64,000 nucleotides of DNA from Streptomyces flavidovirens DSM 40150 (GCF_000429085.1 NZ_AUBE01000011.1:188344-252343), one strand, 5' to 3'; positions 44,753 to 54,148 are shown, counted from the first letter of the stretch. The notes: generated from the sequence alone by a model not told the origin. Program-made: numbers and translations.

Positions 44753-44936
44753 CTTTCCGCTCCCCTCGCTCCACTCCCGGCCGGGGCCCGGCAGCCACGC
44801 CGGACGCTCCCCGCTTTGCCCCTCGACGGGTGACGGCGTTGGCCCAACCCGCCCAGTCACCCGCTCACCGTCCCGACGCCGCCGCACATCATCACCTATG
44901 GGCCGGACCGCCCGGCCGCGAACCGGAGGTGATGAC

Positions 44937-46157
44937 GTGTCAGGCAGACTCGCCAAGTCCGTCTGTACGGTGGCGCTGGCCGCCGCCACGGTGCTCACGC
45001 CACTGCCGGCCCCAGCCACCGCGGCGGCACCGGGCGCACCCACCCCTCTTCCTCCCTCCCCACCGTCCCCCGCTCCCGCACCACCCGTGGTGCTTCGCGC
45101 GCCCGGGAAGGCGACCGTCGCTGAGCTGCTGACGGAGCTCCAGCGGCTGTACCAGCGGGCCGAAGAGGCCAGTGAGACGTACAAGGCGACGGAGGAGTCC
45201 GTCAAGAAGCAGCTCGGCGAGGTGAAGAGGGTGACCGCGGGCCTGTCCAGGGCGCGGATCGCGCTCGCCGAAAGCCGGGGCGCGGCGGGCCGGCTGGCGC
45301 GCGAGCAGTACCAGGGGCTGAGCGGCCTCTCCCCGTACCTGCGGCTCCTGCTGGCGAGGGACCCGCAGCACGCCCTGACGCAGGGCCACGTACTCCAACG
45401 GGCAGCGGACGTCCGGGCGGCGACGATCGCGCGGCTGGAGCGCGGCGAGCGGCGGGCGGACGAGCTGGCGACCAGGGAACGGTCCGCTCTCGACAAACAG
45501 CAGACGCTCGCCAGGAAACAGAAGAGGCAGCGCGACGCGGTGCGGGCACGGCTCGGGGAGGTGGAGGCGCTGCTGGCGTCGCTGACGGAGGAGCAGCTGA
45601 CCGGTCTGGCGCGGCTGGAGGAGCGCAGGACCGGCGCGGCGCAGCGCGACCTGCTCGCCTCCGGCGCACTCGGCAGCCCCGGCTCGGCCGCTGTGCGGGC
45701 GCCGTCGCGGCTAGGGGACCGGGCGCTGGAGTACGCCGTACGGCAGATCGGGAAGCCGTACGTGTGGGGTGCGGAGGGGCCGGGCTCCTTCGACTGCTCG
45801 GGGCTCACCTCGCAGGCGTGGGCACACGCGGAGCGGGCGATTCCGCGGACGAGCCAGGAGCAGTGGCGGCAGCTGCCGAAGGTGGCGCTGCCGGATCTGC
45901 GGCCGGGTGACCTGGTGATCTACTTCCCCAAGGCAACGCATGTGGCGATCTACCTCGGCAAGGGCCTGGTCGTCCAGGCCCCGCGTCCCGGCTCCCGAGT
46001 GAAGGTCTCCCCCATCGCGGCAAACCCCCTCCTGGGCGCGGTCCGCCCAGACCCCCAGCTGAACCCCCTCCCGTCCTACACCCCACCGAAGCTGCCACGC
46101 GGCGCGTCGGCGGGCGCTGACCGAGGCTACGGGGAGGAGTCGGCGCCGGGGGTATAG
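44937..46157 (+). CDS. NlpC/P60 peptidoglycan endopeptidase with coiled-coil region
   Basis: 406 residues. A signal peptide (about 1-36) and a Pro-rich linker precede a long helical coiled coil (about 65-230). The C-terminal NlpC/P60 domain (about 255-390) has the catalytic Cys in FDCSGLTSQAW and the His in ATHVAIYLG. It cleaves the D-Glu-to-diamino-acid bond in wall peptides, as do RipA-like enzymes, and the coiled coil commonly autoinhibits or docks to the division machinery. GTG at 44937 has a strong GGAGGTGAT upstream. It is convergent with the monooxygenase gene, with a hairpin and a repeat element in between. Confidence 0.93.
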   Translation: MSGRLAKSVCTVALAAATVLTPLPAPATAAAPGAPTPLPPSPPSPAPAPPVVLRAPGKATVAELLTELQRLYQRAEEASETYKATEESVKKQLGEVKRVTAGLSRARIALAESRGAAGRLAREQYQGLSGLSPYLRLLLARDPQHALTQGHVLQRAADVRAATIARLERGERRADELATRERSALDKQQTLARKQKRQRDAVRARLGEVEALLASLTEEQLTGLARLEERRTGAAQRDLLASGALGSPGSAAVRAPSRLGDRALEYAVRQIGKPYVWGAEGPGSFDCSGLTSQAWAHAERAIPRTSQEQWRQLPKVALPDLRPGDLVIYFPKATHVAIYLGKGLVVQAPRPGSRVKVSPIAANPLLGAVRPDPQLNPLPSYTPPKLPRGASAGADRGYGEESAPGV

Positions 46158-46221
46158 CCCTGCGGGGGGGAAGTTGCGAGGCGAGGGGCCGGAAGTCGTG
46201 AGGCGGGGTTGATCTGGCTGA

Positions 46222-46243
46222 GCGCGGCTCGTTTGAGCCGCGC
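46222..46243. terminator. Hairpin between convergent NlpC/P60 and monooxygenase genes
   Basis: GCGCGGCTC (46222-46230) pairs perfectly with GAGCCGCGC (46235-46243) around GTTT. It could end transcription from the left; no long T run follows. Confidence 0.6.
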
Positions 46244-46254
46244 ACAGCACAGTC

Positions 46255-46394
46255 CAGCCCGTCCGGCGTTTGAGGACACGCCCGCAGGGCGTCCGGGGGC
46301 CTGGGGGCTTGCCCCAGTGTCGGGAAGGGGCGGGTAGGGGAACAGCGCCGCAGGCACCCGCACCCGCACCCGCACCCGCACCCGCACCCGCCCG
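46255..46394. repeat. Extragenic palindromic module plus (CACCCG)6 array
   Basis: CAGCCCGTCCGGCGTTTGAG starts the module, which has an internal stem-loop (CTGGGG..CCCCAG) and GGGAAGGGGCGGGTAGGGG. Six exact CACCCG hexamers follow (46355-46390). The part from GCAGGGCGTCCGGGGG to the hexamers is nearly identical, in inverse orientation, to 53455-53640. Confidence 0.85.
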
Positions 46395-46398
46395 AAAG

Positions 46399-47646
46399 CT
46401 ACGCCCCCGCCGACGCTCCGGTGACCGAGGACAGGTACGCCGTCGTCTTTTCCGGGTCGTAGAAGAAGTTCTCGAAGTCCGACGGGTCGTTGAAGCCGTT
46501 CGCGAAGCGGTCGGCCACGGGCTGGAGGTCGCCTGCCGCACCGATCAGGTTCAGGACGTGCTCCGGCGGAACGCCCAGCATCGCGTTCGTCCACTTCGTG
46601 ACGTGCTGCGCCGTGTCCCAGTACCGGTCGAACGTGGACTGCATCCACGCCTCGTCGAACGGCTGGTCACCGTGCGACGTGATCGAGGAGAGGTACGACG
46701 CCGCGCACTTGGAGGCGGAGTTGGAGCCCTGGCCCGTGACCGGGTCGTTCGCTACGACCACGTCCGCGACACCGAGGACCAGGCCGCCGGACGGAAGGCG
46801 ACCGATGGGGTTGCGTACGGTCGGGGCGTACCGGCCGGCCAGCGTGCCGTTCGCGTCCGTCAGTTCGACCTTCGTCGCTCGCGCGTACTCCCAGGGCAGG
46901 AACTTCTCCATCAGTTCCAGCGTGAGGGACAGGTGCTCGGCCGGGTCCTTGACGCCCTTGAACGCGTCCACAGGGCCGCCCGGAATGCCCTCCCAGAAGA
47001 GGATGTCCGCGCGGCCGGACGTGGTGAGCGTCGGCATGACGAACAGCTCGCCGACGCCCGGCACCAGGTTGCAGCGGACCGCGTCGAACTCCGGGTGCTC
47101 GGGGCGCGGGCCGAGCCCGTGGACGTACGCCACAGCGAGTGCGCGCTGCGGGGCGTCGTACGGCGAGCGGGACGCGTCACGGCCGAACATCGAGACCAGC
47201 TCGCCCTTGCCCGCCGACACCATGACCAGGTCGTACGTACGGGAGAAGTAGTCGAGGTCGGAAACGGCCGCGCCGTGGATGACGAGCTGCCCGCCGCGCT
47301 GCGCGAACGTCTCCATCCAGCCGGCCATCTTCACGCGCTGGTCGACGGACTGGGCGTACCCGTCGAGCTTTCCGACCCAGTCGATGGCGCGGGAGGAGTC
47401 GGGGGCGGCGACGGATACGCCGAGGCCCTCGATCTTCGGGGCCTGCGACTCCCAGAAGTTGATCTGGAGGTCGCGCTCGTGCTGGAGGGCGGTGTGGAAC
47501 ATGCACTGCGTCGACATGACCCGGCCCGACCGGATCTCGTCCGCCGTGCGGTTGGACATCAGGGTGACCTCGTACCCGCGGGTCTGGAGTCCGAGGGCGA
47601 GCTGGAGACCGGACTGGCCGGCTCCGACTATGAGTATCTTCCGCAT
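46399..47646 (-). CDS. Styrene/indole monooxygenase-like FAD oxygenase
   Basis: 415 residues. The FAD-binding Rossmann motif is at the N-terminus (ILIVGAGQSGLQLALGLQ), with LVLGVADVVVANDPVTGQGS as the second FAD motif (near residue 290). It matches the StyA group of two-component flavoprotein oxygenases, which take reduced FAD from a separate reductase to epoxidise or hydroxylate aromatics. No reductase gene lies in this window. It is the last gene of the conservon operon, 39 bases after cvnD. Streptomycete conservons often end with an oxygenase, either a P450 or this type. Confidence 0.88.
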   Translation of the reverse strand: MRKILIVGAGQSGLQLALGLQTRGYEVTLMSNRTADEIRSGRVMSTQCMFHTALQHERDLQINFWESQAPKIEGLGVSVAAPDSSRAIDWVGKLDGYAQSVDQRVKMAGWMETFAQRGGQLVIHGAAVSDLDYFSRTYDLVMVSAGKGELVSMFGRDASRSPYDAPQRALAVAYVHGLGPRPEHPEFDAVRCNLVPGVGELFVMPTLTTSGRADILFWEGIPGGPVDAFKGVKDPAEHLSLTLELMEKFLPWEYARATKVELTDANGTLAGRYAPTVRNPIGRLPSGGLVLGVADVVVANDPVTGQGSNSASKCAASYLSSITSHGDQPFDEAWMQSTFDRYWDTAQHVTKWTNAMLGVPPEHVLNLIGAAGDLQPVADRFANGFNDPSDFENFFYDPEKTTAYLSSVTGASAGA

Positions 47647-47685
47647 GACGGGATTCTCCGTTGATTAGCTGTTCGGGGGTACGCG

Positions 47686-48399
47686 CTATTCGGGCGTGGT
47701 GGTGAGCGCGTGGGCGACGAGGGCGAGCAGCGACTCGACCACCGTGATCCGCTTGCGCGCGTCCATGATCACGACCGGTACGTGCGGCGGCACTGTCAGG
47801 GCTTCCCTGACGTCCTCGGCCTCATACGCCGCCGTTCCCTCGAAGTGGTTGACGGCGACGATGTACGGCAGCCCGCAGCTCTCGAAGTAGTCGAGCGCGG
47901 GGAAGCAGTCCGACAGACGGCGGGTGTCAGCCATGACGACCGCACCGATCGCGCCGCGCACCAGGTCGTCCCACATGAACCAGAACCGCTGCTGGCCGGG
48001 CGTTCCGAAGACGTACAGCACGAGGTCGTCGTCGAGGGTGACGCGGCCGAAGTCCATCGCGACGGTCGTCGTGGTCTTGTCCGGCGTGGCGGTGAGGTCG
48101 TCGGTCCGCTCGCTCGCGGTGGTCATCACCGCCTCGGTCTTGAGCGGGGTGATCTCGGAGACCGAGCCGACGAACGTGGTCTTGCCTACGCCGAAGCCGC
48201 CCGCCACTACGATCTTGGTGGCTATCGGGGCCCGCGTGCGGTCGGTCTGCCAGTCACGGGCGCCTTCGTCCGCCTCGGGCGGGAGGGCCGGCAGGGGTAC
48301 CTGCGGCTGGGCCGGGACCGACGGTGTGTGCCCGGTGGTGCGGGCATTGGCGGTCCGGGTCCCCGTCCCGGTAGCGGTCTCAGAGACGACGGAGTCCAC
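47686..48399 (-). CDS. cvnD: Conservon GTP-binding protein CvnD
   Basis: 237 residues. This small GTPase has a Walker A loop in VVAGGFGVGKTTFVGSVSEI (near residues 66-85), the switch II-like LYVFGTPGQQRFWFMW and NHF in place of the usual NKxD. The ~55 N-terminal residues are Thr/Pro-rich. CvnD is thought to work with CvnA-C at the membrane like a G-protein switch. The start overlaps the cvnC end by 20 bases. Confidence 0.93.
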   Translation of the reverse strand: MDSVVSETATGTGTRTANARTTGHTPSVPAQPQVPLPALPPEADEGARDWQTDRTRAPIATKIVVAGGFGVGKTTFVGSVSEITPLKTEAVMTTASERTDDLTATPDKTTTTVAMDFGRVTLDDDLVLYVFGTPGQQRFWFMWDDLVRGAIGAVVMADTRRLSDCFPALDYFESCGLPYIVAVNHFEGTAAYEAEDVREALTVPPHVPVVIMDARKRITVVESLLALVAHALTTTPE

Positions 48400-48790
48400 T
48401 CAGCACCCTTTCGAGCAGCGCGCGGTTCGGCTGGCCGGGGGCGTGCCCGGTCCCGTACACACGGATCTTTCCCTGGTCGGCCAAGTCGCTGAGCAGCACG
48501 CGGACCACGCCCAGTGGCATCTTCAGCAGTGCGGAGATCTCCGCGACCGTACGCATACGGCGGCACAGCTCGACGATGGCCCGCAGCTCCGGCATGACGC
48601 GCGTCTGGAGGCCGCCGTTGGTCAGCTCGCGCCGCTCCTCGGGCGCCTCGATCGCCGCCACGAACGTCTCGACGAGCAGGACGTGCGTGAAGCGGGTGCG
48701 ACCGCCGGTGAGCGAGTACGGGCGTACGCGGGCGGGCCTGCGGCCGTCGCCCCGTACCGGAAGTTTGGAGGGGGTGGGGGGCGGCGTCAC
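48380..48790 (-). CDS. cvnC: Conservon DUF742 protein CvnC
   Basis: 136 residues. The DUF742 winged-helix-like domain shows VRPYSLTGGRTR, ELRAIVELCRRMRTVAEISA and LLKMPLGVVRVLLSDLADQG. The GTG at 48788-48790 overlaps the cvnB stop as GTGA. It is probably an adaptor between CvnB and the GTPase. Confidence 0.92.
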   Translation of the reverse strand: MTPPPTPSKLPVRGDGRRPARVRPYSLTGGRTRFTHVLLVETFVAAIEAPEERRELTNGGLQTRVMPELRAIVELCRRMRTVAEISALLKMPLGVVRVLLSDLADQGKIRVYGTGHAPGQPNRALLERVLSGLRRL

Positions 48791-49272
48791 AGGGCGCTCT
48801 CCAGCGATTTGCGCAGCTCACTGCGGAGTTCGGGGGTGAGGACGTGGCCGGCGCGGCCGACGAAGAGCGCCATGTGGTACGCCACGACGCTCATGTCGCA
48901 GTCCGGCGATCCGTGCACGCCGAGCAGCGAGCCGTCGCTGATCGACATGACGAAGAGGCTTCCCGACTCCATCGCGATCATCGTCTGCTTGACGCCGCCG
49001 CCGTCCATCAGCTTCGCCGCGCCCTGGGTGAGGCTGGCGAGTCCCGAGACGATGGTCGCCAGGTCGGCGCTCGAACCCTTCGGGCCGTCCTGGCGGACGG
49101 AAGGGGTGGTCGGTCCGACGTTCTGCGCAGGGTCTGAGGACAGGAGGAGCAGCCCGTCGGACGACACGACGGCGACCGAGAGGAGACCCGGCACTTCGTC
49201 GACGAGATTGCTCAACAGCCAGTGGAGATTGCGGGCCTCGCTACTCAGCCCGAATGTGCTGGACGCAGTCAA
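48787..49272 (-). CDS. cvnB: Conservon roadblock/LC7 protein CvnB
   Basis: 161 residues. The roadblock/LC7 fold reads LHWLLSNLVDEVPGLLSVAV, VSSDGLLLLSS and ATIVSGLASLTQGAAKLMDG. Such proteins regulate small GTPases, here presumably CvnD. The TTG start at 49270-49272 overlaps the cvnA stop as TTGA, and no ATG or GTG is suitably placed. Confidence 0.92.
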   Translation of the reverse strand: MTASSTFGLSSEARNLHWLLSNLVDEVPGLLSVAVVSSDGLLLLSSDPAQNVGPTTPSVRQDGPKGSSADLATIVSGLASLTQGAAKLMDGGGVKQTMIAMESGSLFVMSISDGSLLGVHGSPDCDMSVVAYHMALFVGRAGHVLTPELRSELRKSLESAL

Positions 49273-52200
49273 CTGCGTGCCTCCTCAACTGTGTCCCCCT
49301 CGGTAGTGGTCTCGGTCCGGTTGTCTGTCGTGCTCTCTGCCGCGCTCTGTGTCGCGGTCTCTGTACGGTCCCCGTCGGATGAAATCTCTGCCTCTGAAAT
49401 CTCTGCCTCGACGTCGCGGCGGCCCTTGATCGCGCCCTGGTGGAAGCCGCCGAGCCGGCGCCGCAGGTCGTCCGCGTCGACGGCGGCGGAACGCTCCTCG
49501 GGCTCCGCGGGGCCGGACTTGACGACCTTGGGGGTGCGCTTGGGCAGCCCCTTGTCGGTGACCGGCTCGACCCTTGTCCTGGCGGGGGCGGGCGGCTCGG
49601 AGGTGTCGTCGGTGTCGCTGTCCGCCTCCTTGCCCGCGTCCATCTCGCCTTCGGGTGCGGCGGACTGCTTGGGCAGCCGCACGGCCCAGGTCGATGCGTC
49701 GACCGGGGCCTCGGTGTCCGCGTTCCCGTCGGCGGCGCGTTCATGTGCGTCGGGGCCGATGGCGTAGGGGCCGGGGGGCGGCGTCGGCGTCGATGTCGGC
49801 GTCGGCATCGCAGCGGACTCGATGCGCGCGAGGGGCGCTGCGGGCTCGGCCAGCTCAGCGAGCTCGGCGGCCTCAGCAGGCTCAGCCGGCTCAGCCGGCT
49901 CAGCCGGCTCAGCGGGCTCGGCGTCGTCCGTCGGCTGGATCGCCTCGGCCTCGGCCACCGCCGGCTCGGGCTCGGGCTCCTGCTGCGTCTGCTCCGCGTC
50001 CGCACGGATCGTCCGCTCGGCCGCCTCCACCAGCGGGTCCTTCAGGCCCGCCCGCCGCATCCGATCCCCGGGCGCCGCGTCCGAACGCCCCGGCAGCGCG
50101 TTGGAGTTCGCCTCCGCGACAGAGCCGGGCAGGTTCAGCGTGGGCGCGTCCCCCGCCACCGGCACCGCGGGCGGCACGGCCGCCGGCGGCGCGGAAGGCA
50201 GCAGCGCGTCGGGCAGTACGACGACCGCGGCGATGCCGCCCTGCTTCTGCTCACGCAGCGTCACCCGTACGCCGTGCCGCGCCGCCAGCAACGCGGCCAC
50301 GTGCAGTCCGATGCCGCCGTCGGTGCCGTCGCCCGGCTCGTACGAACCCGGTGCGGCCAGTCGCGCGTTCAGCTCCGTGAGCCGGTCCGGCGGTACGCCG
50401 ATGCCCTCGTCCTGTACGGAGAGCATGACCTCGCCGCTCTCCAGGAGCCAGCCCGAGAGCTCGACCTTGGCGTCCGGCGGGGAGAACGCGGTGGCGTTCT
50501 CCAGGAGTTCCGCGAGGAGGTGGCTGAGGTCGTTGGCGGCGAAGCCCGCGACCTGGGCGTGCGGCGGGATCGACTGGATGGCCACCCGCTCGTACCGCTC
50601 GATCTCACTGACCGCCGCGCGCAGTACGTCGACGAGCGGCACCGGGGCCTGCTGCCCCTGCCCGTGCTCCGTACCGGCCAGGACCAGCAGGTTCTCGCCG
50701 TGGCGGCGCATGACGGTGGCCATGTGGTCGAGCTTGAAGAGGGTCGAGAGGCGCTCCGGGTCCTGCTCGCGCTCCTCCAGGCTCTCGATGACTCCGAGCT
50801 GGCGCTCGACGACGCCCAGCGTGCGCAGCGAGAGGTTGACGAAGGTGGAGTTGACGGTGTGGCGCATCCGCTCCAGCTGCTTGGCGGCCTCGGCGAGCTG
50901 CTCCTGGAGCTCGGCGCGCTGGGTGGCGAGGGTCTCGCGCTGGCCGATCAGGTGCGTACGGTCGGCGGAGAGCTTCTCCGCGCGGGCGCCGACCTCGGCG
51001 AGCCTGCCGTGGAGGGTGTTGAGGGAGCGTACGACCTGGGCGAACTCGTCGTTGCGTCCGGTGTAGCGGACCGGCTCGACGGCCTCGCCCGCGGTCCGCG
51101 GTTCGGCGGCCAGCCGCGCGGCGCCGAGGCGCAGTACGGCCAGCGGCTGGGTGAGCGTACGGGCGACGGCTGTGCTGACGCCGATGGCGATCAGCAGGCA
51201 GGCACCGGCCAGGGCGATCCGGATCTCCAGCGCGGTGACGTCGTCGTCGCGGAGCTGGGAGAGCCGGTTCACCTGCGCCGAGCCGAGGGAGGACTCGACG
51301 CCGCGCATCAGGTCGATACGCGCCGACAGGGCGGCCTCCGCCTTCGTACGGTCGGTGGCCAGCTCGTCGTCGGCGAGCTGCGGCTGGTCGGTGAGGCGCG
51401 CGAGGAACCGGTCGGCGGTCTTGACCTCGGGCCCCGTGACGGTGGTCTTGAGGGACTCGCGGGCGGCGTGCCCGGCGGCCTGGTCGAAGTCGGCGAGCGC
51501 GGCGAGTTCGCGTACGCGCGACTGCTGGGCCGCGGCGCTGAGCGCGTTGCGGGTGCGGACGCTCTCGGAGTCCGGGTCCTCCTCGGCCGGGACGAGGAGT
51601 CCGGTGATGGGGTCGATGCGGTTGCCGGTGTTCTCACGCGGCACGGAGAGCGCGGCGAGCAGCAGCCCGCGGGTGGCGGCGGCCTGCTCGACGGCCTGAC
51701 CGAGCGCGGCGGGCGCGCGGGTGGCCTCGGCGGCGCGCGGGGGTGTCTTGTCGGCGAGCTCGTCGGCGAGGTCCTGGAGCTTCTCGATCGCCTCGGTGTA
51801 CGCCTTGTGGGCCTCCAGCGCGGTGCCCTTGCCGGTCAGGGCGGACCTGCGGATGCCGGGGATCCTGGCCAGGTCGCGGCGCAGGCCGGCGGGGGCCACG
51901 AGCTCGATCTCGTCCATCTGCCGGTCGACGCGGGCGCTGTGGCTCTCCGAGAGGCCCTTGTTCTTGCCGCCGTCCCCGGTACCGCTGCCGTCGCCGTCGC
52001 CGCGTCCGGCCGCGATGTACGCGGTGACGTCGTCGCGTTCGTCGGCGAGGGAGTGGGCGAGGGTGACTGCCTGCCGGTTCAGTTCGGCGAGGGTGACCAG
52101 ACGCTGGGATTCGGAGAGTTCCGAGGAGGCGCTGAGGATGGCGGGGGTACCGGCGGCGAGAACAGTGACGCCGACGACGGCCACGCCGGCGACCAGCCGA

Positions 52201-52283
52201 CTGCGTACCCGTACGGTGCGTTCGGTCCGCTCGCCATTACCGCTATCGCCCCGAGGCCGCTTTTTCTGCACCGGTGCTCGCAT
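49269..52283 (-). CDS. cvnA: Conservon sensor histidine kinase-like protein CvnA
   Basis: About 1004 residues. A membrane segment (about 27-50), a large extracellular nitrate/sulfonate-sensor-type region (about 50-350) and a second membrane helix (about 353-375) precede HAMP (about 375-440). A long coiled coil lies near 440-500. A dimerisation region without the usual E-L-R-T-P box (RHTVNSTFVNLSLRTLGVVE) is followed by HATPase_c (NDLSHLLAELLENATAFSPP, VQDEGIGVPPDRL, GGIGLHVAALLAARHG). The C-terminal ~300 residues are low complexity with an EPA repeat. ATG at 52281-52283 is chosen; a GTG at 52334 is also in frame. It heads the operon. Confidence 0.9.
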   Translation of the reverse strand: MRAPVQKKRPRGDSGNGERTERTVRVRSRLVAGVAVVGVTVLAAGTPAILSASSELSESQRLVTLAELNRQAVTLAHSLADERDDVTAYIAAGRGDGDGSGTGDGGKNKGLSESHSARVDRQMDEIELVAPAGLRRDLARIPGIRRSALTGKGTALEAHKAYTEAIEKLQDLADELADKTPPRAAEATRAPAALGQAVEQAAATRGLLLAALSVPRENTGNRIDPITGLLVPAEEDPDSESVRTRNALSAAAQQSRVRELAALADFDQAAGHAARESLKTTVTGPEVKTADRFLARLTDQPQLADDELATDRTKAEAALSARIDLMRGVESSLGSAQVNRLSQLRDDDVTALEIRIALAGACLLIAIGVSTAVARTLTQPLAVLRLGAARLAAEPRTAGEAVEPVRYTGRNDEFAQVVRSLNTLHGRLAEVGARAEKLSADRTHLIGQRETLATQRAELQEQLAEAAKQLERMRHTVNSTFVNLSLRTLGVVERQLGVIESLEEREQDPERLSTLFKLDHMATVMRRHGENLLVLAGTEHGQGQQAPVPLVDVLRAAVSEIERYERVAIQSIPPHAQVAGFAANDLSHLLAELLENATAFSPPDAKVELSGWLLESGEVMLSVQDEGIGVPPDRLTELNARLAAPGSYEPGDGTDGGIGLHVAALLAARHGVRVTLREQKQGGIAAVVVLPDALLPSAPPAAVPPAVPVAGDAPTLNLPGSVAEANSNALPGRSDAAPGDRMRRAGLKDPLVEAAERTIRADAEQTQQEPEPEPAVAEAEAIQPTDDAEPAEPAEPAEPAEPAEAAELAELAEPAAPLARIESAAMPTPTSTPTPPPGPYAIGPDAHERAADGNADTEAPVDASTWAVRLPKQSAAPEGEMDAGKEADSDTDDTSEPPAPARTRVEPVTDKGLPKRTPKVVKSGPAEPEERSAAVDADDLRRRLGGFHQGAIKGRRDVEAEISEAEISSDGDRTETATQSAAESTTDNRTETTTEGDTVEEARS

Positions 52284-52650
52284 TCTTGCTTGGCTCGTCT
52301 GCTCACGTGGCCGAGGTGACGACTGGTCACACAAGGGTGTGCCCCCACCCCAGGAATGGCTTCAGACCATTCCAGTGCTTTTGGGAAGAAGCCGCGCATC
52401 ACGCGCTCCGCCACCTGAACGAGTGAACATCAATCAGGAGTTGGCGAACAACTCCCGTTCCGAATCGTCTCGCGGGCGCGCGGAGCGCGGGTTGGAAGTT
52501 CCGCCCAGCCTTTGGCAAGATGCGCCCCCGCAGCTTCGCGGAGTGCCTCATTCCACCCATAAACCCGTGCTCACCTGCTGGTACGGGCCAATTGGGCACC
52601 GCGGGATAGCCCTCGGGCGGCGCCCCGCCGCCTCGGGCAGACTTGGCCGC

Positions 52651-53433
52651 ATGCGCTTCGAACTGGCCACGGCCCCCGGCGACCCCGAACGCCCCAACGA
52701 GGACTGGGCGTCTGTCGCCCTGCCTGCCGCCGGCCAGGGTGGAGCGCTCGTACTGCTGGACGGCGTGACGCCTCCGGCGGGCGATTACGGGTGTGTCCAT
52801 CCGGTCCCCTGGTTCGCCGCCCGGCTCGGTGGCGCGCTACTCGAATTGTCCGCTTCGCGGCGGGATTTGAGCCTTGCCGAGGTCCTGGCGGAGGCCATTC
52901 GCCGCACCGCCGAAGCCCACCGCGACACCTGTGACCTTTCTCACGTGCGCACGCCCCAGGCGACGGTGGTCCTGGCGCGCTGGGGCACGGACGAGATCGA
53001 ACACCTGGTGCTGTCGGACTCGGTACTGCTGCTGGAGTCCCCGGACGGCGGGGTGCGCGCGGTACTCGACGACCGCCTCGACCGCGTCCCCCCTGAGGTA
53101 CTCGCCTCCCTCGCCGCGACCGACGCCCTGCGCAACGCCGAGGGCGGCTTCTTCACGGCGGCAGCGGATCCGGCGGTGGCCGGGCTGGCGGTGACGGGGG
53201 TGACCGCACGGACGGAGGTACGGGCCCTGGCGGCGCTCAGCGACGGGGCGTCGCGGTGGGTGGACATGTTCGGGGAGGGGGACTGGGGGGACTGTGTGGG
53301 CGTACTGCGCAAGGAGGGCGCGCAGGGTTTGATCGACCGCGTGCGGGCGCTGGAGCGGGCGGAGTCGGCCACCCCGCTGGTACGCCGCTGGAAACGGCAC
53401 GACGACGCGGCGGTGGTTTACGCGGAGCTGTGA
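52651..53433 (+). CDS. PP2C-like protein phosphatase
   Basis: 260 residues. Metal-binding acidic residues of the PPM fold are seen: RPNEDWAS near the start, LVLLDGVTPP, ALSDGASRWVD and the C-terminal RHDDAAVVYAEL. No sensor domain is present. It dephosphorylates Ser/Thr residues if active. ATG at 52651 follows TTGGCCGC without a ribosome-binding site, so a leaderless mRNA is possible. It is divergent from the conservon operon; the 367-base gap includes both promoter regions and holds no other gene. Confidence 0.85.
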   Translation: MRFELATAPGDPERPNEDWASVALPAAGQGGALVLLDGVTPPAGDYGCVHPVPWFAARLGGALLELSASRRDLSLAEVLAEAIRRTAEAHRDTCDLSHVRTPQATVVLARWGTDEIEHLVLSDSVLLLESPDGGVRAVLDDRLDRVPPEVLASLAATDALRNAEGGFFTAAADPAVAGLAVTGVTARTEVRALAALSDGASRWVDMFGEGDWGDCVGVLRKEGAQGLIDRVRALERAESATPLVRRWKRHDDAAVVYAEL

Positions 53434-53454
53434 GGGGGGCGGGTGCCGTGCGGA

Positions 53455-53640
53455 CGCGGGTGGGGGTGGGGGTTCGGGCGCGGGTGCGGGTGGGTTCGGG
53501 TGCGGGTGGGTTCGGGTGCGGGTGCGGGTGCCGGTGCGGGTGGGTTCGGGTGCGGGTTGCCTGCGGCGCTGTTCCCCTACCCGCCCCTTCCCGAAACTGG
53601 GGGCAAGCCCCCAGACCCCCGGACGCCCTGCGGCGTTTGA
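53455..53640. repeat. Extragenic palindromic module plus GGGTGC-type hexamer array
   Basis: This is the inverse-orientation copy of the 46255 element. A degenerate GGGTGCGGGTTC hexamer array (53455-53560) is followed by GCGCTGTTCCCCTACCCGCC, the perfect stem-loop CTGGGGGC-AA-GCCCCCAG (53597-53614) and the GGACGCCCTGCGGCGTTTGA end. It lies between convergent genes. Confidence 0.85.
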
Positions 53641-53653
53641 GGAGCAGGGTCTC

Positions 53654-54148
53654 TCACCCCTCCGCCCTCGCGTTCAACTGGTGCAGCAGCCGCGCCAGTT
53701 CCGCCACCTCCGCCCGGTCCCAGCCCGCCAGCTTGCGCACGTACCGGGCGCGCCGCGCATCGCGCACCCGCCGGAAGCGAGCCCGCCCCTCCTCAGTGAG
53801 CGCGACCAGCGACGCCCGCCCGTCCGCCGGGTCGGGCTCGCGTGTGACCAGGCCGAGGTCTTCCAGGGCCCGAAGCTGCCGGCTCATCGTCGCCTTGCCC
53901 ACGCCGAACCACGCGGCCAGTTCCGTGGCCCGCTGCCGGTCCGCCTCGTCGAGCCGTACGAGCAGCCCGTACGCCGCCGGCTCCAGCTCGGGGTGGACCT
54001 CGCGGGCCATGTCGCCGGAAGACGCCCGGGCCCGGCGCAGAAACACAGCCAATTCACGCTCCAGCGCGAGGAATTCGCGGTCCACACCACTCCCCTCCGC
54101 CACGCGCCCGTCATCCGCTCTTCCGTTTCCGTGCACGTCGGAACTCAT
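53654..54148 (-). CDS. MarR-family transcriptional regulator
   Basis: 164 residues. The winged helix-turn-helix reads ATELAAWFGVGKATMSRQLR (near residues 74-93), ALEDLGLVTREPDPADGRAS and the wing LVALTEEGRARF. It is probably a dimeric repressor. The ATG at 54146-54148 is family-like. No clear target is adjacent. The 235 bases between it and the methyltransferase hold no convincing gene. Confidence 0.9.
   Translation of the reverse strand: MSSDVHGNGRADDGRVAEGSGVDREFLALERELAVFLRRARASSGDMAREVHPELEPAAYGLLVRLDEADRQRATELAAWFGVGKATMSRQLRALEDLGLVTREPDPADGRASLVALTEEGRARFRRVRDARRARYVRKLAGWDRAEVAELARLLHQLNARAEG

Noticed and set aside
49440..52319. 959-residue plus-strand frame opposite cvnA
   Set aside because: Shadow of the conservon kinase gene, with no start signal or domain.
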